Origin: Zychaea mexicana
Taxonomy: Eukaryota; Mucoromycota; Mucoromycetes; Mucorales; Lichtheimiaceae
Direction: 5' to 3'
Length of the DNA: 64,000 nucleotides
Assembly: GCF_025766255.1 (NCBI RefSeq)
Contig: NW_026516689.1
Coordinates: 1-64,000, forward strand
The stretch's first letter is position 1; the number at the start of each line of letters is the position of its first letter. Positions 59,648 through 64,000 of this stretch are shown in pieces. The notes beneath the pieces are model-generated. The model was given only the letters and a program-made list of their open reading frames with translations, was not told the DNA's origin and searched no databases. Position numbers and translations under genes: made by a program.

Positions 59648-61570
59648 ATGATTAACCACTACGAATGGTATAATAGGGGTTCCAGTAACTTGTCAAATCG
59701 TACGTCGGGGAGCAGCCAGCAACATGTTGAGCTACAACCAGCTTTACTGGCAGCATCTCTCGGCAACCTCTCCAACTCCCAGCAGCTACAACGTAGGAAC
59801 CGGGCGTCTGAATATTTCATATCGCAGCATGGCCGCAGTAGCTATAGCAATAGCACAGCTAGCGCGCCACACAATATCTTTGAGCCAGCTTCTTCTCCTC
59901 GAAACGCAACAGGAGGATTCAGCAGCAATAACCTTATCCAAAACGCCTCTCCAACAGAGCTTTATTCAGTATCCTTTAGTGGAGGAATACAACACACGCC
60001 AGCCTGGTTAACACAGCAGATTGAGCAACGTCGTCACCAGCAGCAAGAGCAACAGCAGCAACAGCATGCTTTTCATGATCAAAACTCGCAAATTATTGGC
60101 AACGCTGGTGATCCAACTTTAAACACGTACAGCTATTCCCAATCGACCTCCTCGGCGCCGCCGCAGCCGTTACCCAGCGAGGTCCAGGTGCCTCACACCA
60201 CTCAATTACTCCGTCAGCAGCAATCAGAAGCCTTTGGTTTTACTAGAAATGGAATACATAGTAATCAATACTACAATAATCAACAACAAAACCAACAACA
60301 ACAGGGTAAACAGGAGGAGCTTTTTCGTAGAAAGGAAAGGAGGACCAAATTACGCTCATGATCGCATTTATGTTGATGTGTCTTCTACTACTTTTGCTCG
60401 ATAGAAATAACATCACTAAATCAATTTGATAACAATATCGCCCTCAATACCACGGCACTTACATCTCCGGCACAGAACACAGCATATGATAGACAATCTT
60501 TTGATAGTCAACAAGTTCCATTTGGTGAAGCCTCACCATCAACAGTGGTACGGAAATATTCGATGAAGATTCTCTTATAGTATAGACAAAAACCCGCTTC
60601 TATGGGGCATAATTCATACTCATCTCACGCATTCTACTATTCAAAAAAGTACCCGTATCGAGGTAGTGCAAGCACAAGTGCCCACTCTACAGCACCTGAT
60701 ATGACATCGTATTTTCAAAACTATCATCATCGCCGAACATCATCTGGAGTTTCATTAGACTGTCGCTCGCAGGATAACGTGGAAACCGAAGAACATGGCA
60801 GTGACCGTGCACTTGTCAATGTCGCATCACCTGCACAACAACGACAGCAGCAACCTCATGAAAGTGAAACAGCTACCCAAGATACCACTGCCGGTATTTA
60901 CGAACCTGATGTATTCGCCATGGAGGAAGTTTTTGACCACAATCGTGCGACGGGTAGTTTTACGGCTGCTACAGCGACCTTGGCTGCAACGGCGACCAGT
61001 TCGTCGAATGATATCCGTCAACCTTGGGCTTACTACAGTGTAAATCCCCATAGCACCACATTGCACGCTATCCGCAATAGTTCTTCTATAAGCTGCCCTG
61101 CTGCACCTATTGCCAGTTCGACAAGCAATGATTCCATCAGTATCAGCAAAAGCAATACTAACGTCGGTGTAGCACCGAAACAACAGCAAGAAAGTGTCGA
61201 CCCATCTACACCTCTGCCACTACAAGTACATCCACGCGTACCAGTAGCAACAGCCGATAGTAGCAATGCGTCCTCTAGAGTACACTGCACTATGTGCGAA
61301 AAGACTTTTTCAAGAGAGCGTGACATGACTCGGCATTTAAAGTCAATCCATGAGGGAGACAAATATCGATGCTTCATTTGTGAAAAGCCGTTTACCAGAA
61401 AAGACAGTTTAAACCGGCATTTCGTTGGACAACGGACAGGAAGCGAAGTGGTACCAGCAAACCGTGGTGTATGCTACGATATTTTTGTGGAGGATTACTG
61501 TCGCCTTTTAAGCAGCATGCCGGGTAGCAGGAGCCCTTCGCTATCACCATCATCAACAACTGAAGAATAG
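59648..61570 (+). CDS. C2H2 zinc-finger protein with Gln/Ser-rich N-terminus
   Basis: Model: exons 59648-60305, 60405-60547, 60581-61570, giving 596 residues. Residues 1-500 are disordered and rich in Gln, Ser, Asn and Thr. The C-terminus holds finger 1, CTMCEKTFSRERDMTRHLKS-IH (C-x2-C-x12-H-x4-H), and finger 2, CFICEKPFTRKDSLNRHF, whose second zinc-binding His is missing (VGQRTG follows). Such pairs in fungal Cys2His2 proteins bind DNA and regulate transcription; target unknown. The second intron would be only 33 bases (60548-60580, GTACGG...TTATAG), below the size of the other introns here, so that join is the weakest point; without it the frame stops at 60580 and a separate start at 60602 would be needed. 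Confidence 0.75.
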
Positions 61571-63395
61571 ACCTGTTGAAAAGGGAATATACGCCACACC
61601 ATCATATTACATCATACACCAACAAAAATAAGTTGAAATTCTGTTTATGCCTCATACACATTCACCTATTATCATGTTCTGTATAAAGTGCGCTTACTAT
61701 CTTCATTATACCTGTATATTGTAAAAGAAAAGTAACCACCTACCCTTTTTATTTTATGGATCCATTCGTTTTTTATGATTTACTTTAATTGCCATCGCCA
61801 ACAACAACAGCCTATCTAAATTCTCCGTCCAATAAAATCACATGCCATTTTGTTATCATTTTGACTAATCTTGATTCGTTGATTTTTCTTTGATCTTGGT
61901 ATGCCCTCTTGTACAGTATGTATAAATTGAGGTTGGGCCACTCTCGCAGAACATAAGTGTCTACATTTTTTTAATTTATAGGATGCTTAACGCTTAACTT
62001 ATAACAGCAATAAATTCCGTCTGTTTTTTAATTCAGCAATTGCTGCAGTGGTAATATGCATGCTTTCATCTGGGCCTGATGTTGTTCCTTCATGATGTAT
62101 CACATATAACGCAACGAGATAATTCAAATCTTAAGGTAGTTAGCATAGGCTCATAAATACATAGGCAGTCGTTTTTCGTGTCCACTGAATGTGCTACTAA
62201 GGGAAGAAAAAAGCATGGTTACAATCTTTCATTATGCCCACGTTTTCCAAACTTGAGATAGAGAAACAATAGCAGTGCTACGCTGAACACTGCTGCCACC
62301 GTTGTTGTACATAAAAGAAACTTCAAAAGAAACTTCAAAAGAAACGATAGTTTGTCGTGCTTCAGCCCCAACCCCAGGGTTGGGTATTGTTTCGTTATCC
62401 TAGCGTCAGCCATGACGCCACACACACAATTGATGTCATACAATGGACGTAAAAGGTAGTGGCTAAGCCGAATCATTTCGGCCGGTGTGCTGGTTTTGGA
62501 GTAGGTTGCTTCCAGCGATTCGACAGTAACCGATAGGTACAATGCCGATCTACTAAGACGCCACTACAACAGTATTGACAATAAAGTTAGCATCATTTTA
62601 CACACAAACGTCTTTCAGAAGATATGAAGGGTCGTTATTACGTAAGATCGAGCTAAAACTACTCTTATATGATTCTACACTATTTGTTACTTTATTATCG
62701 CAACAACACCTCTTTTTATATATTGGACGTTGCTGTATTTTATTCTCACTCTCATACTTCTCACTTACACGATCTGGTTGAGCAACTGATATAGTTTCCC
62801 ATTCTCATTCACTTTGAAGGTTAGTGTAACTCGTAGTTCTTGGCTCCGAGAAGAAAACAAAGATACTTGATCCGTAACCTACTTTTTAATAGTCTTGGCA
62901 GTTGCATTTTGTAACCCGAGTTTGTGTGTATATGCTGCGGTTCCGGAAGCGGAGTCTTTTTGAGTAGCAAAACGATCTGGATCGACAGCATTGACCACGT
63001 CAAAACACGAGGGAAGCCGCGGTCAAGTGCTAGGAACGCAGCCCATTGTCTTCCGAGTAGCTATTATGTAAGTCGTTGTTTCCCCAAACCCCCAATAGCG
63101 AAGCAGGAAGTATACGTACTCTTTTATCTACATAACCCCATCCTGAGCAAAAAGTGACGATGATACTCTACATTAGCAAAAGAGTACGAGGGGATCAGTT
63201 CTGTGCAGGATCATTATCCTCGTTCATCCGAGCGGCGCGCCATAAGAATATCATGAGTTGCTCTTAGTTTTATCATGCTTTCTCGTTATATATATAATAG
63301 GTAGTGCTGACACTCTATTCGGCAAGTTATCCTTACCTCTTCCTCGCTCCATCTTCTCTTCTTGAACCCAGTTGCTCGCCACATATCCATATCTA
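61571..63395. other. Intergenic region between the two zinc-finger genes
   Basis: 3' region of the first gene, then ~1.4 kb with no supported gene. It includes a short tandem repeat of ACTTCAAAAGA (about 62318-62345). The minus ORF at 62219-62542 ends in a hydrophobic stretch but has no recognisable family. A TATATATAA motif at about 63287 lies ~110 bases upstream of the next start codon. Confidence 0.5.
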
Positions 63396-63992
63396 ATGTC
63401 GCCCCATCGCTATTCGAAAATAAAGATGCCCAGAACTACAAAGATGAACTTCAGCAAGTGCAACACTGCAAGATCATCGTCGCCCTCTTCGGTAATCCAT
63501 AAAGTCAATTTGTCGCTGCCACAACTGTCGATCTCACAGCAACACCAAGGCAGTGATAGTTCAGTAAATGCTACTACTCAACCATTTAGAGGTCGTCGAG
63601 CCCGTAAACAGTCTATCACACACCCTAGCAACGCAGCAGAAGCAAACACGACTACCATTACCTTGCAGCAGAATCGTAGCGTAAGCACCTATCCATATAC
63701 CTTGTCGAGCTCACGTGAATCGTCCAGCTCGCCGTCACCTCAACGAGAAGAAGGAAGTAACGAACCTCTTGAAGTCAGAAGTTGCCAAACCTGTGACATT
63801 GTCTTTTCCCGCGCACGAGACTATCGACGCCATCTGAAGAAATCCAACGCGCACGATGGCCCAGCGGAATTCCAGTGCTACCTTTGCAAAAGGGAGTTTA
63901 AGCGATGCGACGGAATCAAGCGACATGTATACACCAAGAAATGCATCGACACGTTCTTGAATCTCGACGATTCCGAATATGAAATGAACTAG
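63396..63992 (+). CDS. Small C2H2/C2HC zinc-finger protein
   Basis: Single-exon ORF of 198 residues starting MSPHRYSKIKMPRTTKM. Residues 20-125 are Ser/Thr/Gln-rich. The C-terminus has two finger-like units: CQTCDIVFSRARDYRRHLKK followed by SNAH (C-x2-C-x12-H with a longer last spacing), and CYLCKREFKRCDGIKRH followed by VYTKKC, a C2HC form. It shares the architecture of the gene upstream (disordered N-terminus, two terminal fingers, FSR-x-RD motif in finger 1), which suggests related paralogues. Likely a DNA-binding protein; target unknown. The stop codon lies 8 bases before the window end. Confidence 0.85.
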   Translation: MSPHRYSKIKMPRTTKMNFSKCNTARSSSPSSVIHKVNLSLPQLSISQQHQGSDSSVNATTQPFRGRRARKQSITHPSNAAEANTTTITLQQNRSVSTYPYTLSSSRESSSSPSPQREEGSNEPLEVRSCQTCDIVFSRARDYRRHLKKSNAHDGPAEFQCYLCKREFKRCDGIKRHVYTKKCIDTFLNLDDSEYEMN

Positions 63993-64000
63993 TTTACTCT

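Noticed and set aside
62219..62542. 107-codon minus ORF with hydrophobic C-terminus
   Set aside because: Hydrophobic run arises beside a short tandem repeat; no homology recognised, so not listed as a gene.

Overview
The window looks like nuclear DNA of a filamentous fungus, most likely Mucoromycota (Mucorales-like). The evidence is many short GT-AG introns in fungal-type genes, a fungal ATP sulfurylase with a C-terminal APS-kinase-like domain, a DASH subunit (Dad2), a Pho85-type cyclin, a Jsn1/Puf2-type RRM-PUF protein, CAG/CAA-rich low-complexity coding sequence, and gene fragments of a type I associate with Mucorales. No species can be fixed from sequence alone. All gene models here were spliced by eye, requiring consensus splice sites, phase continuity and family similarity.

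Layout. 0-1.1 kb: minus-strand fragments, namely an AT-rich ORF cut by the window edge, a small two-exon gene and a zinc-ribbon exon. 1.1-6.4 kb: gene-poor, with a 52-bp direct repeat. 6.4-11.3 kb: a Dnf-type P4-ATPase flippase. 11.9-13.0 kb (minus): a secreted Thr-rich double-psi beta-barrel protein. 13-19.7 kb: gene-poor. 19.7-25.2 kb: a Pho80/Pcl-like cyclin, a Gln/Ser-rich hypothetical protein, Dad2, and (minus) an Avt3/4-type vacuolar amino-acid transporter. 25.2-30.2 kb: gene-poor. 30.2-37.1 kb: a Vps9-CUE Rab5 exchange factor, an Osh4/Kes1-like lipid exchanger, and a catalytically degenerate, frameshifted hexokinase-like gene.

38-47 kb is a transposable-element island: a decayed Helitron (minus), a 5'-truncated LINE (minus) that ends against an intron-containing tRNA-Tyr gene, an 882-bp non-autonomous hAT element with an exact 8-bp target duplication, and the 5' half of a second LINE (plus). 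After it come ATP sulfurylase MET3 (minus), a small ORF directly upstream of it, an NAD(P)-binding YeeZ-like protein, the RRM-PUF protein, and two C2H2 zinc-finger genes at 59.6-64 kb.

The genes are mostly housekeeping: membrane lipid asymmetry and sterol/PI4P exchange (flippase, Osh4), endosome/vacuole trafficking and storage (Vps9, Avt), phosphate/CDK signalling (cyclin), kinetochore (Dad2), sulfate assimilation (MET3) and post-transcriptional control (PUF). They do not form one pathway. I found no evidence for a wholly new system. The items most worth following are the non-catalytic hexokinase relic, the hAT element, the 16-codon in-frame TAG array ending the OSH gene, the two start-overlapping uORFs, the LINE/tRNA junction and the ORF set tightly against MET3.
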